Notes: generated from the sequence alone by a model not told the origin. A stretch of DNA of 64,000 nt from Paenibacillus_AR mesotrionivorans (GCF_046098205.1 NZ_JBJURJ010000015.1:124001-188000), one strand, 5' to 3'; positions 24,274-33,679 are shown, numbered from the stretch's first letter. Numbers and translations are program-made.

Positions 24274-26013
24274 ATGTATAGACTGCTTCGGTTTTTCAGG
24301 CCACACCGGCTTATGCTGGGGATAATTATTCTTCTTACCTTCCTGCATACCTTCGGGACCTTATATATTCCCACGTTAACCGCGGAAATTGTGAATCGCG
24401 GTATTATGGCAGGGAGCATGAGCCATATTGTCAGGTACGGCGTATGGATGCTGGGTGTTGCTGTTCTTGCCGGGGCCATCGCCATTCTGGGCTCATGGCT
24501 GGGCACCAAGGTGGCCTCGCAGTTCTCGGGAAGTGTACGTGAGGCGGTTTTTGGCAAAGCCCAGTCCCTTACCACCAGCGATTTTAACCGGATCGGCGTC
24601 GCCTCGATGATTACAAGGGCAACGGGTGATGTCAGCTCAGTTAGTCAAATGTCCGTGATGTTCCTGCAGATGATGCTTCCTGCTCCGCTTATGGTGATCG
24701 CGGGTTTGGTGCTTGCCTTCACCAAAAATCAAACCTTGGCGCTGATGATTGTGGGCACCATGCTGCTTTTTATGCTGTTCACCCTGTTCTTCGGCAGAAA
24801 AGTGATTCCCTTATTCAGAATGGTGCAGGTCAAAATGGACCGGATCACCCGGATTCTCCGTGAGAACATCATTGGGGTCCGCGTCATCCGCGCTTTTCAC
24901 AGGGAGGCTTATGAGAAGGGGAGATTGGATGAAGCCGCCGCGGATTATGCGGGCAATTCCATCCGGATCAATAAGCTCTTCGCCGCATTCCAGCCGGCGG
25001 TCCTGCTGATTGTTAATGTATGTGTCATCTTCATCATATGGATAGGCGGAAAAAGTGGGGTTCAAATCGGCGATATGATTGCCATGGTGGAATATTGCTT
25101 TCTCATTCTCCACGCCTTAGTGATGGCGCTGTTGATGTTTATGTACATTCCCAAGGCCCAAGCCTCCGCGGACCGGATTAATGAAGTGTTAGACATGCAG
25201 CCAGAGAAAACAGAGGCGGCAGCGGATAAGCAGGAGAATCCGCTTGATGCCCACGTGGTATTTCATCAAGTGACCTTCCAGTATCCGAATGCGGAAGCTC
25301 CCGTGTTGGACCGGATCAGCTTTGAAGCCAAACGGGGAGAAGTGACGGCAATCATAGGCGGGACAGGGTCCGGAAAATCCACCATTGCCCAGCTGCTTCT
25401 CCGTTTTTTTGATATTCAGGAAGGCTCCATCCGGGTGGGTGGAGCGGATATCCGCACCATGCCGCAGAAGCAGCTGCGGGATAAAATCGGCTACGTCCCG
25501 CAAAAGGCATTTTTGTTCAGCGGAACCATTGCCGATAATATCCGGCATGGCAAAGCCGATGCCACCGATCAAGAGATTGCACATGCCGCCGCGGTGGCCC
25601 AGGCAGACGGGTTCATCAGGCAAACCCCGCAGGGATACCGCTCCTCTGTGGCCCAAGGGGGAAGCAATTTCTCAGGCGGGCAAAAGCAGCGGCTGTGTAT
25701 TGCCCGGGCATTGGTGCGCCGGCCGGACATCTATGTGTTCGATGACAGCTTCTCTGCACTGGATTTCAAAACAGACGCGATGCTGCGGAAGGCTCTACAA
25801 GGTGAAACCCGCTATGCCACGGTTATCATTGTGGCCCAGCGGATCAGCACCATTCTTGATGCCGACCGGATTATTGTCCTGGACGAAGGCAGGATTGCCG
25901 GAACAGGCACCCACCGGGAGCTTATGAAAGCCTGTACGGTATACCGGCAAATTGCCCAATCCCAGCTTAGTGATGATGAGCTTGCAGAAACGGAGGGAGG
26001 AGCAGATGAGTGA
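24274..26013 (+). CDS. ABC exporter half, degenerate nucleotide site
   Basis: A 579-residue type IV ABC half-transporter: six membrane spans (about 1-300) and an ATPase domain. Walker A is GGTGSGKST (K368) and the signature is FSGGQKQR. The Walker B ends D490-D491, so aspartate replaces the catalytic glutamate, and the switch histidine is Q522. This is the non-catalytic partner pattern of heterodimeric exporters such as TM287/288 or BmrC/BmrD. It overlaps the next gene, its partner, by 8 bp. Substrates are commonly drugs or amphiphilic peptides; here possibly a lipid or antimicrobial, judging by context. Confidence 0.92.
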   Translation: MYRLLRFFRPHRLMLGIIILLTFLHTFGTLYIPTLTAEIVNRGIMAGSMSHIVRYGVWMLGVAVLAGAIAILGSWLGTKVASQFSGSVREAVFGKAQSLTTSDFNRIGVASMITRATGDVSSVSQMSVMFLQMMLPAPLMVIAGLVLAFTKNQTLALMIVGTMLLFMLFTLFFGRKVIPLFRMVQVKMDRITRILRENIIGVRVIRAFHREAYEKGRLDEAAADYAGNSIRINKLFAAFQPAVLLIVNVCVIFIIWIGGKSGVQIGDMIAMVEYCFLILHALVMALLMFMYIPKAQASADRINEVLDMQPEKTEAAADKQENPLDAHVVFHQVTFQYPNAEAPVLDRISFEAKRGEVTAIIGGTGSGKSTIAQLLLRFFDIQEGSIRVGGADIRTMPQKQLRDKIGYVPQKAFLFSGTIADNIRHGKADATDQEIAHAAAVAQADGFIRQTPQGYRSSVAQGGSNFSGGQKQRLCIARALVRRPDIYVFDDSFSALDFKTDAMLRKALQGETRYATVIIVAQRISTILDADRIIVLDEGRIAGTGTHRELMKACTVYRQIAQSQLSDDELAETEGGADE

Positions 26014-27847
26014 ACATATGAGCCAGGCTGAGCTGCAGAATGACGGCGGGTTGGACGAATATTCGGTGGAAAAAGCACGGAACCCCAAGCTGACTACCAA
26101 AAGACTGCTCCGGTATTTGTTCAAGCAAAAAGCAAAGTTTATTGTGATTCTGCTTTCGTTGATCATAAGCTGCGGTTTGATGATTGCCGCTCCGTTGGTA
26201 GTGGGGCAAGCCATCGATATCCTGTTCAAGGGTATTCAGAGCAAAACGCCTTTCTCCGCATTAGCCGGGGATATTGGCAGAATACTGACGGTTTTGGGTC
26301 TCTTGTACCTGTTCAGCTCCGTGTTCTCGTATATCGCCCAATATTTCATGGCGGGTGTCTCGCAAACCCTAACCTTGACGCTGCGGCAGGAAATCAGCCT
26401 CAAGCTGAGCCGTCTGCCCCTGCATTATTATGACTCCCATCAAAAAGGCGACATTCTCAGCCGGGCCACCAATGACCTGGAGCGGGTGGGCGACAGCCTC
26501 CAGGAAGGTTTGATGCAACTCATCAACGCTGTGATAACCATTGTGGCTGCTGTGGTGATTATGATGACCATCAGCCCTACGCTGACCCTTATCATCATTG
26601 CGGTTTTGTCCGCTTCCTTGTTTGTGACCGGGAAGCTCTCTCCCAAAATTGAAAAGCGTTATGCCGATAACCAGCAGACACTGGGCAGCCTCAACGGTGT
26701 GATTGAAGAAACCTTTACCGGTATGGCCCTGGTGAAGGCCTTTAACAGAGAAGAGGCTTCGATGGCGGCTTTCCGGGAGATAAACGGACAGCTTGTGAAG
26801 ACCAACTGGAGGGCGCAATTCTCCGTTTACGCGGTTTCTCCCTTCGTTAAGATTTTGGGCAAAACCGGTTATGTTGCTGTAGCGGTCATCGGGGGTGTTT
26901 TTGCTGTCAACGGGACGTTATCTCTTGGACGGATACAAGCCTTTATCCAATATGTAGATATGTGTCTGGAGCCTGCCCACGAGGCTGCTTACGTCATGAG
27001 TATGATGCAGTCTGCGGTGGCCTCGGCAGAACGGGTATTTGCCCTGCTTGATGCTCCGGAGGAAGTGCCGGATACCGCCGGCAACAGCATGATTGTAAAC
27101 CCAAAGGGCAAAGTGGAATTCCAGCATGTCAGCTTCGGTTATCAGGAAGGCTCCCTTCTGATGAAGGATATCCATCTGTCCCTGAATGCAGGAGATATGG
27201 TAGCCATCGTAGGACCCACAGGTGCAGGCAAAACCACCCTGATCAATTTGCTGATGCGCTTTTATGAGCTTCAGGGAGGACGGATTACCGTGGACGGTTA
27301 TGACATCAGCCGCCTGAACAGGGGGCATCTGCGAAGGATGTTCGGGATGGTGCTGCAGGACACCTGGCTGTTCCACGGAACTGTGCTGGATAATATCGCA
27401 TACGGGGATCCGAATGCCACACAGGAGGAGATCATGGAGGCGGCGAAGGCGGCCCGTGTCCATCACTTTATCCAGACCCTGCCCCTGGGCTACCGGACGA
27501 TGCTGGATGAGGACGGCTCCAACCTGTCCCAGGGACAGCGCCAACTGCTGACCATTGCAAGAGCCATTCTGGCCAAGCCGGCTATTCTGATTCTGGATGA
27601 AGCAACCTCCAGTGTGGATACCCGGACAGAGGCGGAGATTCAAAAGGCGATGAAGCGGCTTATGCAAGGACGGACCAGCTTCGTGATTGCCCACCGGCTG
27701 TCCACGATCCGGGATGCGGACCGGATTCTGGTCATGAAGGACGGGACCATTATCGAGCAGGGAAGCCACCATGAGCTTATGTCCCAAAAGGGCTTCTATG
27801 AAGAGCTGTATAACAGCCAGTTTGCCGCCAAGGCTAGTGTTCAATAA
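26006..27847 (+). CDS. ABC exporter half, catalytic partner
   Basis: A 613-residue half-transporter with an N-terminal cytoplasmic extension of about 30 residues, six spans and an ATPase domain. Walker A is GPTGAGKTT (K409), the signature is LSQGQRQL, Walker B is LILDEATS with catalytic E532, and the switch motif is IAHRLSTI. This site is fully canonical and complements the degenerate site in the preceding protein, so the two should form one heterodimeric exporter. The ATG at 26006 has GGAGGGAGGAG; longer in-frame starts overlap the upstream gene and are unlikely. Confidence 0.93.
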   Translation: MSEHMSQAELQNDGGLDEYSVEKARNPKLTTKRLLRYLFKQKAKFIVILLSLIISCGLMIAAPLVVGQAIDILFKGIQSKTPFSALAGDIGRILTVLGLLYLFSSVFSYIAQYFMAGVSQTLTLTLRQEISLKLSRLPLHYYDSHQKGDILSRATNDLERVGDSLQEGLMQLINAVITIVAAVVIMMTISPTLTLIIIAVLSASLFVTGKLSPKIEKRYADNQQTLGSLNGVIEETFTGMALVKAFNREEASMAAFREINGQLVKTNWRAQFSVYAVSPFVKILGKTGYVAVAVIGGVFAVNGTLSLGRIQAFIQYVDMCLEPAHEAAYVMSMMQSAVASAERVFALLDAPEEVPDTAGNSMIVNPKGKVEFQHVSFGYQEGSLLMKDIHLSLNAGDMVAIVGPTGAGKTTLINLLMRFYELQGGRITVDGYDISRLNRGHLRRMFGMVLQDTWLFHGTVLDNIAYGDPNATQEEIMEAAKAARVHHFIQTLPLGYRTMLDEDGSNLSQGQRQLLTIARAILAKPAILILDEATSSVDTRTEAEIQKAMKRLMQGRTSFVIAHRLSTIRDADRILVMKDGTIIEQGSHHELMSQKGFYEELYNSQFAAKASVQ

Positions 27848-27866
27848 GCGAAGCGGGGAGGAATTT

Positions 27867-28439
27867 ATGATGGGATCGGAATTGTTGTCATTCATGAGGC
27901 AGTATCTGAAAAACCCAAGAACCGCAGGGGCACTGCTCCCCAGCTCCAAATATGTGGCACAGCGGATGATGGAAAAGATAGATTTTGAGAATGCCCGCTA
28001 CTTGATGGAATATAGCCCCGGTACAGGGGCTTTTACCGGGTATCTGTTGAAAGCAAGAAAAAAGGAAACCGTTGTGCTGCTTTTCGAAAGCAACAGGGAA
28101 TTTTGTGAGCTGCTGCAAAAGAAGTTTGGGCATGAACCTAACCTGCATATCATCCACGACTCGGCTAAGGCTATTGGCCAATATATGGAGAAGCATAATA
28201 TCCCCTGGATTGATTATGCGGTGTCCAGCGTACCGCTTACCCATATATCCGTTCATGAGGCAACAAGCCTTCTGCATCAGAGCAAGAAGCATTTGATCCA
28301 AGGAGGAAGGTTTGTAAGCCTTCAATATTCCCTGACCAAACAGGGGCTGTTCCAAGCCTACTTCAAGAAGATTGAGATTACCCGGGAAATGAGAAACCTT
28401 CCTCCTGCGTATGTGATGTGCTGCAGCTGCAGCCGGTGA
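27867..28439 (+). CDS. Phospholipid-methyltransferase-like protein (PmtA/KsgA-like fold)
   Basis: A 190-residue SAM-dependent methyltransferase-like protein. The N-terminal FMRQYLKNPRTAGALLPSSKYVAQRMM segment is typical of the PmtA-related phospholipid N-methyltransferase group. Motif I reads MEYSPGTGAFTGYLL, with serine where the family usually has glycine. The SAM-ribose acidic residue is probably in LLFESNREF. PmtA methylates phosphatidylethanolamine, but many homologues of this size are untested. Two consecutive ATGs (27867, 27870) follow GGGGAGGA; either may be used. As last gene of an operon with pssA it may act on a lipid; an rRNA adenine-methylase-like role is the alternative. Confidence 0.72.
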   Translation: MMGSELLSFMRQYLKNPRTAGALLPSSKYVAQRMMEKIDFENARYLMEYSPGTGAFTGYLLKARKKETVVLLFESNREFCELLQKKFGHEPNLHIIHDSAKAIGQYMEKHNIPWIDYAVSSVPLTHISVHEATSLLHQSKKHLIQGGRFVSLQYSLTKQGLFQAYFKKIEITREMRNLPPAYVMCCSCSR

Positions 28440-28465
28440 GGATAACCGGGAAGATAAGCTGGAAT

Positions 28466-29644
28466 TCAGAGGAAAAGGGACGTTACCTGTCCGGCAGCTG
28501 CCGACAGCAGTACAACAACCCAAGGGGGAAGCTTCCACAGCATAAGCAGGCCGAATGCCAACAACGCCAGGCAAAAATCAAGAGGCGTGTGGACAGCGCT
28601 TGTCCATACCGGATTGTATAAAGCGGCCAGCAGGATGCCTACAACTGCCGCGTTAATGCCTTTTAATGCAGATTGAAAATGGGAGCGACTGCGGATGGTT
28701 TCCCAAAACGGCAAAGAGCCGGCGACTAATAAGAAGGACGGCAAAAACATGGCGGCAAGGGCAATAAGCCCGCCCAACCAGCCGTTCATGACTGTGCCCA
28801 GGTACGAGGAGAAGGTGAACAAGGGGCCCGGCACTGCTTGGGCTGCGCCGTAACCGGCAAGGAATTGGGAATCCGTCAGCCACCCTGTCTGCACCACTTC
28901 GGTTTGCAGCATTGGCAGCACAACATGTCCGCCTCCGAAGACCAACGAGCCAACCCGGTAGAAGCTGTCAAATACGGCCAGAAAATGCGATTGAATCCCT
29001 TGCCTGAGCAGAGGCAAACCGGCCAGCAGCCCGAAGAATAAGGTCCAGGCTACAACCCCTGTCCATTTGCTGAGGGGAATGCCCTGCCGCGGAGTCTCGG
29101 GAGTTTCCGGCTTTCCCAGAAAGAGCCTGCCGAATAATCCGGCGGCAGCGATAAGGACCAGTTGGCTATATGGGGAGGTCCATAACAAGGATAGGATGGC
29201 CGTTAGGATTGCAATGCTTCCCCGGGTCCGGTCCGGCGCAAGGGAGCGGGCCATTCCCCACACGGCCTGGGCTACTACGGCAACCGCCACAATCATCAGC
29301 CCATGCAGCCAACCGGCGCTGCTGACATTGTAGCTTTTTAACATAAAGGCAAACATCATTAACGCCAACGCAGACGGCAAGGTAAACCCGCACCAGGATG
29401 CAAGTCCGCCCCATAATCCGCCGCGCAATATCCCGATAGAAATTCCCACCTGACTGCTGGCTGGCCCCGGAAGAAACTGGCATAGGGCAACCAAATCGGC
29501 ATAGCTTTTTTCATCCAGCCATTTCCTGCGTTTGACATACTCGTCTCGAAAATATCCCAAATGAGCAATGGGGCCGCCGAAGGACGTGAATCCCAGCTTG
29601 GCGGACACGCCCAGAATTTCTAAAAAGGAACCCTTTTGCCGCAT
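28466..29644 (-). CDS. chrA: Chromate transporter ChrA
   Basis: A 392-residue long-chain CHR-family transporter formed by two homologous halves with about ten to twelve spans. The N-half signature LGFTSFGGPIAHLGYFRDEYV and PGPASSQVGI, and the C-half counterpart VGSLVFGGGHVVLPML with AVPGPLFTFSSYLG, are clear. ChrA exports chromate, conferring resistance; some homologues handle sulfate. It is convergent with the preceding operon and stands alone. No chromate regulator (ChrB) was found nearby. Confidence 0.92.
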   Translation of the reverse strand: MRQKGSFLEILGVSAKLGFTSFGGPIAHLGYFRDEYVKRRKWLDEKSYADLVALCQFLPGPASSQVGISIGILRGGLWGGLASWCGFTLPSALALMMFAFMLKSYNVSSAGWLHGLMIVAVAVVAQAVWGMARSLAPDRTRGSIAILTAILSLLWTSPYSQLVLIAAAGLFGRLFLGKPETPETPRQGIPLSKWTGVVAWTLFFGLLAGLPLLRQGIQSHFLAVFDSFYRVGSLVFGGGHVVLPMLQTEVVQTGWLTDSQFLAGYGAAQAVPGPLFTFSSYLGTVMNGWLGGLIALAAMFLPSFLLVAGSLPFWETIRSRSHFQSALKGINAAVVGILLAALYNPVWTSAVHTPLDFCLALLAFGLLMLWKLPPWVVVLLSAAAGQVTSLFL

Positions 29645-29737
29645 CTCTGCCTCACCTCATCTCCAAGTTACAAAAACCGCTTCTATTGTATCACTGATGG
29701 GAGGGTGCCAATGTTGAGATTTTATTAAAAGTACAGC

Positions 29738-29772
29738 AAAAAGAGGAACCGGCTTAATCGGCTCCTCTTTTT
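29738..29772 (-). terminator. Terminator of the LacI-family gene
   Basis: Stem AAAAAGAGGAACCG/CGGCTCCTCTTTTT with a 7-nt loop. A- and T-runs flank it on both sides, so it works on the minus strand for the LacI gene ending at 29794. Confidence 0.85.
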
Positions 29773-29793
29773 ATTCAAATGCAGAAACTGGCT

Positions 29794-30843
29794 TCAGCTT
29801 CTCTCCGCACCCGGCTCCGCAGTGGACATCCGCTCCACCAGATGGGTATCCACCAGGATCTTGGCTGTCACCGCGGAATCGGACTGGATAATATCCATGA
29901 TCATGTCCACGGATAATTGGGCCATCCGTTCCTTCTCTACGTGGATGGTGGTGAGCTCGGGGGTAATAATCCGCGCTTCGGAGATGTTATCAAAGCCGAC
30001 CACAGATATATCCGCCGGAACCCGATAGCCCAGCTCCGTCAGGGATTTGATGGCGCTGATGGCAATGTAGTCGCATTCGCAGAAGAAGGCGGTGGGCATG
30101 GCATGTCCCTTCTCCAGATAAGCGGACAGCTGTTTCTTCAGGGACTCCTGGGAGGACAGAATGGTGGGCGCCACGGAAAAGGCATTCTCCGCCGCCAGCT
30201 CCACGCCGTTCTCCTGTAAAGCCTGCATAAAGCCGGCCCGGCGGTCGTCGAAGTTGCGGATCCGGATATCCGAGGCAATATAGCCGATGTGGCGGTGACC
30301 GAGACCGCACAGGTGGGAGCCGGCCTGATACCCGCCCAGAATATTATTGATATGGACAAAGGGGATGGGCAGCGTTTCGAAGCAGGTGTCCAGCACCACC
30401 AACGGCCCTTTCCATTGGGCGGCTACCTGCTCCAGCAAAGCCTTATCCAGGTTGGTTCCCAGGAGAATGATACCCTCGCTGCGCTTCTCACCGGAGATGG
30501 CACGGAGGTTTTCCTGGACACTCCCCATGTCTGCGGAGGTGTACAGAAGGGAATAGCCATGGGAGCGGCACCGCTCCTCGATATAATGGAGCAGCTCCCG
30601 GAAGAAGGGCTGCTGGTAGTATTCCTCCAACACAATGCCCGAATTGGCAAATACAAGGAAGGTAATCGAGCCGGCCTGCTGCTCCCGCAGGGAGGCTCTA
30701 GCTTTGGGCTGGTAGCCGTTTTCCCTGGCGATTTGAAGGATGCGTTCGCGGGTTTCGGGACCGATGCCCGGTTTGCCGCTGAAGGCCAGGGAAACGGCCG
30801 CTTTGGAAACTCCCGCCAGCCTGGCGATGTCATCCATTTTCAT
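29794..30843 (-). CDS. LacI-family transcriptional regulator
   Basis: A 349-residue LacI/GalR repressor. The head (1-50) has the helix-turn-helix MDDIARLAGVSKAAVSLAF and hinge ENGYQPKARA. It is followed by a periplasmic-binding-protein-like sugar domain (residues 60-340; VLDTC, GHRHIGYIA, VVGFDNISEA). It starts with an ATG preceded by AGGAGG. AT-rich TTTAGT-type palindromes lie just upstream of its own gene and before several pectin or apiose genes in this window, making it the likely repressor of that regulon. The inducer would be an oligosaccharide or sugar from the pathway. It is divergent from the YesS-like regulator gene. Confidence 0.9.
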   Translation of the reverse strand: MKMDDIARLAGVSKAAVSLAFSGKPGIGPETRERILQIARENGYQPKARASLREQQAGSITFLVFANSGIVLEEYYQQPFFRELLHYIEERCRSHGYSLLYTSADMGSVQENLRAISGEKRSEGIILLGTNLDKALLEQVAAQWKGPLVVLDTCFETLPIPFVHINNILGGYQAGSHLCGLGHRHIGYIASDIRIRNFDDRRAGFMQALQENGVELAAENAFSVAPTILSSQESLKKQLSAYLEKGHAMPTAFFCECDYIAISAIKSLTELGYRVPADISVVGFDNISEARIITPELTTIHVEKERMAQLSVDMIMDIIQSDSAVTAKILVDTHLVERMSTAEPGAERS

Positions 30844-30873
30844 GTTGAAGCCTCCTGCAATGAGTTTAGTAAG

Positions 30874-30885
30874 TTTAGTTTACAA
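30874..30885. promoter_or_regulatory. Operator-like site near lacI-type gene
   Basis: TTTAGTTTACAA, matching the left arm and centre of the palindrome at 17063 with two mismatches in the right arm. It lies 31 bp upstream of the regulator start and fits autoregulation. Confidence 0.4.
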
Positions 30886-30936
30886 TGGGAGGAGTTTATT
30901 TGCAAACATTTAGTTTCATTCATGCGGGATTATGTT

Positions 30937-30963
30937 TTGTTTAGTAAAAAGGGTCTATATAAT
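30937..30963 (+). promoter_or_regulatory. Plus-strand promoter with embedded operator
   Basis: TTGTTT (30937) and TATAAT (30958-30963) are spaced 15 bp apart. The operator-like GTTTAGTAAA (30939-30948) overlaps the -35 and spacer. It could drive the YesS-like gene 137 bp downstream under LacI control. Confidence 0.4.
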
Positions 30964-31025
30964 CATATTTGCAGAAGCAATTTATGGAGAAATGACACCA
31001 TGAACAGGCCTTCTATAAAGAACTT

Positions 31026-31058
31026 TTGACCTCCCTTACTGCCGAATTATGTTATGAT
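31026..31058 (+). promoter_or_regulatory. Second candidate promoter of the YesS-like gene
   Basis: TTGACC (31026-31031) with TATGTT (31048-31053, spacing 16) or TATGAT (31053-31058). Closer to the gene at 31100 than the site at 30937; which one is used is unknown. Confidence 0.4.
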
Positions 31059-31099
31059 GGAGGGAAAAGAATAGAATCGATTAGGGGGCTTTTATTGGA

Positions 31100-33442
31100 A
31101 TGAAAGGGTCACAAAGCGGTTTGATCGCGCGTATTTTTCATAAGCTGCCATTGAATGATCACCGCAAATTCGCTGTATTTTGTTTCGCAATAGCCGCTTT
31201 GCCGGTTATTATCCTCGGCATCTTCTCTTATATGAAATCCTCCAGCATTGTACTCGACAATGTAAGCAAAGAGAAAATCCTGAACATGAGGCAGCTGCAA
31301 GCCAATATGGAGCAATTGCTTGTAACTGTAGAGCGGTCTTCCACCCATTTTCTCCGGTCAAGCACTGTGCGCACCGCATATTATGAACCGTTGTCTCCGG
31401 GCCAGTTCGATATGTTCAATACCATCAAGGAAGAGTTGAATCATCTGCAGACCCTTGACAGCGGCATTTCGGATATTGCCTTATACAGCAAGGATGGTAA
31501 TTGGATCATTAATAATAAAGGACTGAACCGGGTGAATGAATGGCCTGGAGCAGCACCTTATCTCGAACTTGCGAATAAAGCGCTCACAAGTGAATGGATG
31601 GTGCTGCCCGCATCTCCCGGCTCCACGGACGCAGGCTGCGAATCCACCGTTCAATTCATACACAGGCTTCCGGTAGGCGCTTATGAGCAGACAGGGCTTT
31701 ATGTGGTGACCATTCCTTCCTGCAATCTGGAGAAATTATTTGCCTTGAACCAACAGAAGGAATTTGTTGCTGTTCTGGACCAAAGCGGACAGGTGATTGC
31801 CTCCGACGGGAATCTGGCAGAGGGGTTGATCAGCCAGTTCCGTCCGGCCATCACCAAGGAAAAGAGCCCCGATGCTTCAGGACAGAAGAAGGTTAAACTG
31901 GACGGCAGGGAGTACAGCATATCCTACAACCGATCGGACTATAACGGCTGGGTTTATGTTTCGGTGATTACGCTGACACAATTGACCTGGCAGTCCAAGG
32001 AGATCGGATGGTTTACCTTCTATATATGCCTGAGCCTGCTAACTTTGTTTCTCTTCATATCCTGGAACGGCACTAAGAGATTATATCTTCCCATTTTGAA
32101 TCTGTATCAGCTGGTCAGCAAACATTCCAACGACCCTGAAAACAAACGGGGGGGTGAGCTTCGATATATCGGGGAGCAGTTAAATCGTCTGATCTACACC
32201 AAATCGGAGCTCGAAAGTAAGCTCCACAATCATCTGGAGCAGTCCCGGACCTTGTTTATGGTGCGGCTGTTCCAGGGGTACCTGAAGCGGGAGGAAATCA
32301 ACCGGCATCTGGAAACCTTCGGGCTCCGGCATATGCCTGCCCATGGACCCTTTGCAGTGATTGCCCTGCAGATCAAGGACCTGGATCATACCCGCTTTGA
32401 AGAAAAGGACAGGGACCTTCTGATGTTCGCAGTCAATAATATTGTCGGCGAGCTGATCCCTCCGGAAAAACGGCTGTATCCCATATTACTGGGGCAGGCA
32501 CAGGTGACAATGGTTTTGGTGGAGAGTATGGAGACGGAGCGTTTTACAGTGGAAATAAACGGCATTGTCCAAAGCATTGCTGCAGCGGCCGAGGAATATT
32601 TGGACCTTTCTGTGCGGATTGGCATCAGCAGCCCGTTTGAGGAATGGAGCATGGCGCCCCGGGCATTCGAGGAAGGGATGGAGGCTCTGCATCACGGAAT
32701 CCGGAATCAGGGGGAGGCCGTTCTTTATTTCAGGGATTTGGGTGAGGATCACGGGCTTCATAATGCCTTTCCCCATGAAATCGAAACCCGGCTCTTCGAT
32801 GCCATTAAACAAGGGGACAATGCGGCAGCCCGCCAGGGTTTGGAGGAAATCGTCGGTTATGCCTTCGCTCCGCCTGTAAGCTACAGCGCCAGTCAGGGCT
32901 TTTCCCAGCCCTTCATTCTGATCCGGCTGCTCATCGACCTCTTGGGTCTTATGCAGAGCTTCGGCATCAAGACTGACCGGTACGAGGGTTTGGAGCAGTC
33001 CTTATTCGATCAGCTGTTCAAGCTAAAAACGATGAATGAAGCTACGGTTTGGTTCGATGCCGCCATGGTTCAGCCGCTGGTTAGCCATATCCGGGACCGG
33101 ACGGAATCCCGCCACCAGCAGCTCACGCAATTTATGCTCCAGATGGTGCAGGAGCAGTTTGAGACGGAGCTTACCATTGATTCCTGTGCGAAGGAGCTTC
33201 ATTATAATGCCAACTATCTGAATACTATTTTCCGCAGGGAAATGAATATGCCCTTCGGGGCCTATCTGGCCCAATACAGGCACCAGATGGCCGTCAAGTG
33301 GCTGGCGGAGACCGATATGTCCGTCAAGGAAATCTCCGAGCGGCTGCACTACAACAATTCGCAGAACTTCATCCGTTCCTTCCGCAAGACGGAAGGTATC
33401 ACACCGGGTGAATACAGGAAGCTGCGTAAGGAGCAGGCATAA
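31100..33442 (+). CDS. Membrane-bound AraC-family regulator, YesS-like
   Basis: A 780-residue transmembrane transcription regulator of the kind common in Paenibacillus sugar clusters. A membrane span near residues 24-45 and a second near 310-330 enclose a large extracytoplasmic sensor domain. A cytoplasmic linker (about 340-670) follows, and an AraC/XylS DNA-binding domain ends the protein (about 680-778; DSCAKELHYNANYLNTIFRR and VKEISERLHYNNSQNFIRSF). B. subtilis YesS controls the rhamnogalacturonan genes, and an ABC importer and CE12 gene follow here. The ATG at 31100 has only a modest ribosome-binding site. It is convergent with the solute-binding-protein gene, separated by a terminator. 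Confidence 0.9.
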   Translation: MKGSQSGLIARIFHKLPLNDHRKFAVFCFAIAALPVIILGIFSYMKSSSIVLDNVSKEKILNMRQLQANMEQLLVTVERSSTHFLRSSTVRTAYYEPLSPGQFDMFNTIKEELNHLQTLDSGISDIALYSKDGNWIINNKGLNRVNEWPGAAPYLELANKALTSEWMVLPASPGSTDAGCESTVQFIHRLPVGAYEQTGLYVVTIPSCNLEKLFALNQQKEFVAVLDQSGQVIASDGNLAEGLISQFRPAITKEKSPDASGQKKVKLDGREYSISYNRSDYNGWVYVSVITLTQLTWQSKEIGWFTFYICLSLLTLFLFISWNGTKRLYLPILNLYQLVSKHSNDPENKRGGELRYIGEQLNRLIYTKSELESKLHNHLEQSRTLFMVRLFQGYLKREEINRHLETFGLRHMPAHGPFAVIALQIKDLDHTRFEEKDRDLLMFAVNNIVGELIPPEKRLYPILLGQAQVTMVLVESMETERFTVEINGIVQSIAAAAEEYLDLSVRIGISSPFEEWSMAPRAFEEGMEALHHGIRNQGEAVLYFRDLGEDHGLHNAFPHEIETRLFDAIKQGDNAAARQGLEEIVGYAFAPPVSYSASQGFSQPFILIRLLIDLLGLMQSFGIKTDRYEGLEQSLFDQLFKLKTMNEATVWFDAAMVQPLVSHIRDRTESRHQQLTQFMLQMVQEQFETELTIDSCAKELHYNANYLNTIFRREMNMPFGAYLAQYRHQMAVKWLAETDMSVKEISERLHYNNSQNFIRSFRKTEGITPGEYRKLRKEQA

Positions 33443-33457
33443 CAGGTACTCCAAAAA

Positions 33458-33672
33458 GGGCTGTCCAGAAAGTCAGTGAAAACTGGCTTTCTGGATGCCT
33501 GTTTTAGCGAAAAGCCGGAGAAATCCGTGAGCTATGCCCGGCGTTAAATTGGAGGTAGCAAGCCTCCGCCTCGCCACTTTTTTATGTATAAGCAGGCATG
33601 CAAAAAAAGTTGGACGGAAAACATTATGTTTTCTCGCCCAACTTTTTATTTTGGGGCTTATTGGACAGTCCC
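33458..33672. mobile_element. Possible MITE-like element (215 bp)
   Basis: The ends are inverted: GGGCTGTCCAGAAAG on the left and, read inward from the right, GGGACTGTCCAATAAG. The left end also forms an 11-bp hairpin. There is no coding capacity and no clear target-site duplication. It sits exactly between two convergent genes and contains their terminator. Confidence 0.4.
33603..33650. terminator. Bidirectional terminator
   Basis: AAAAAGTTGG/CCAACTTTTT outer stem with an additional inner ACGGAAAACAT/ATGTTTTCTCG pairing, flanked by A- and T-runs. It serves both the YesS-like gene (+) and the binding-protein gene (-). Confidence 0.8.
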
Positions 33673-33679
33673 TTGTGTT

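Noticed and set aside
24274..27847. Lantibiotic transporter with peptidase domain
   Set aside because: Neither ABC protein has an N-terminal C39 peptidase, and no precursor peptide gene is nearby. They fit a heterodimeric multidrug-type exporter.
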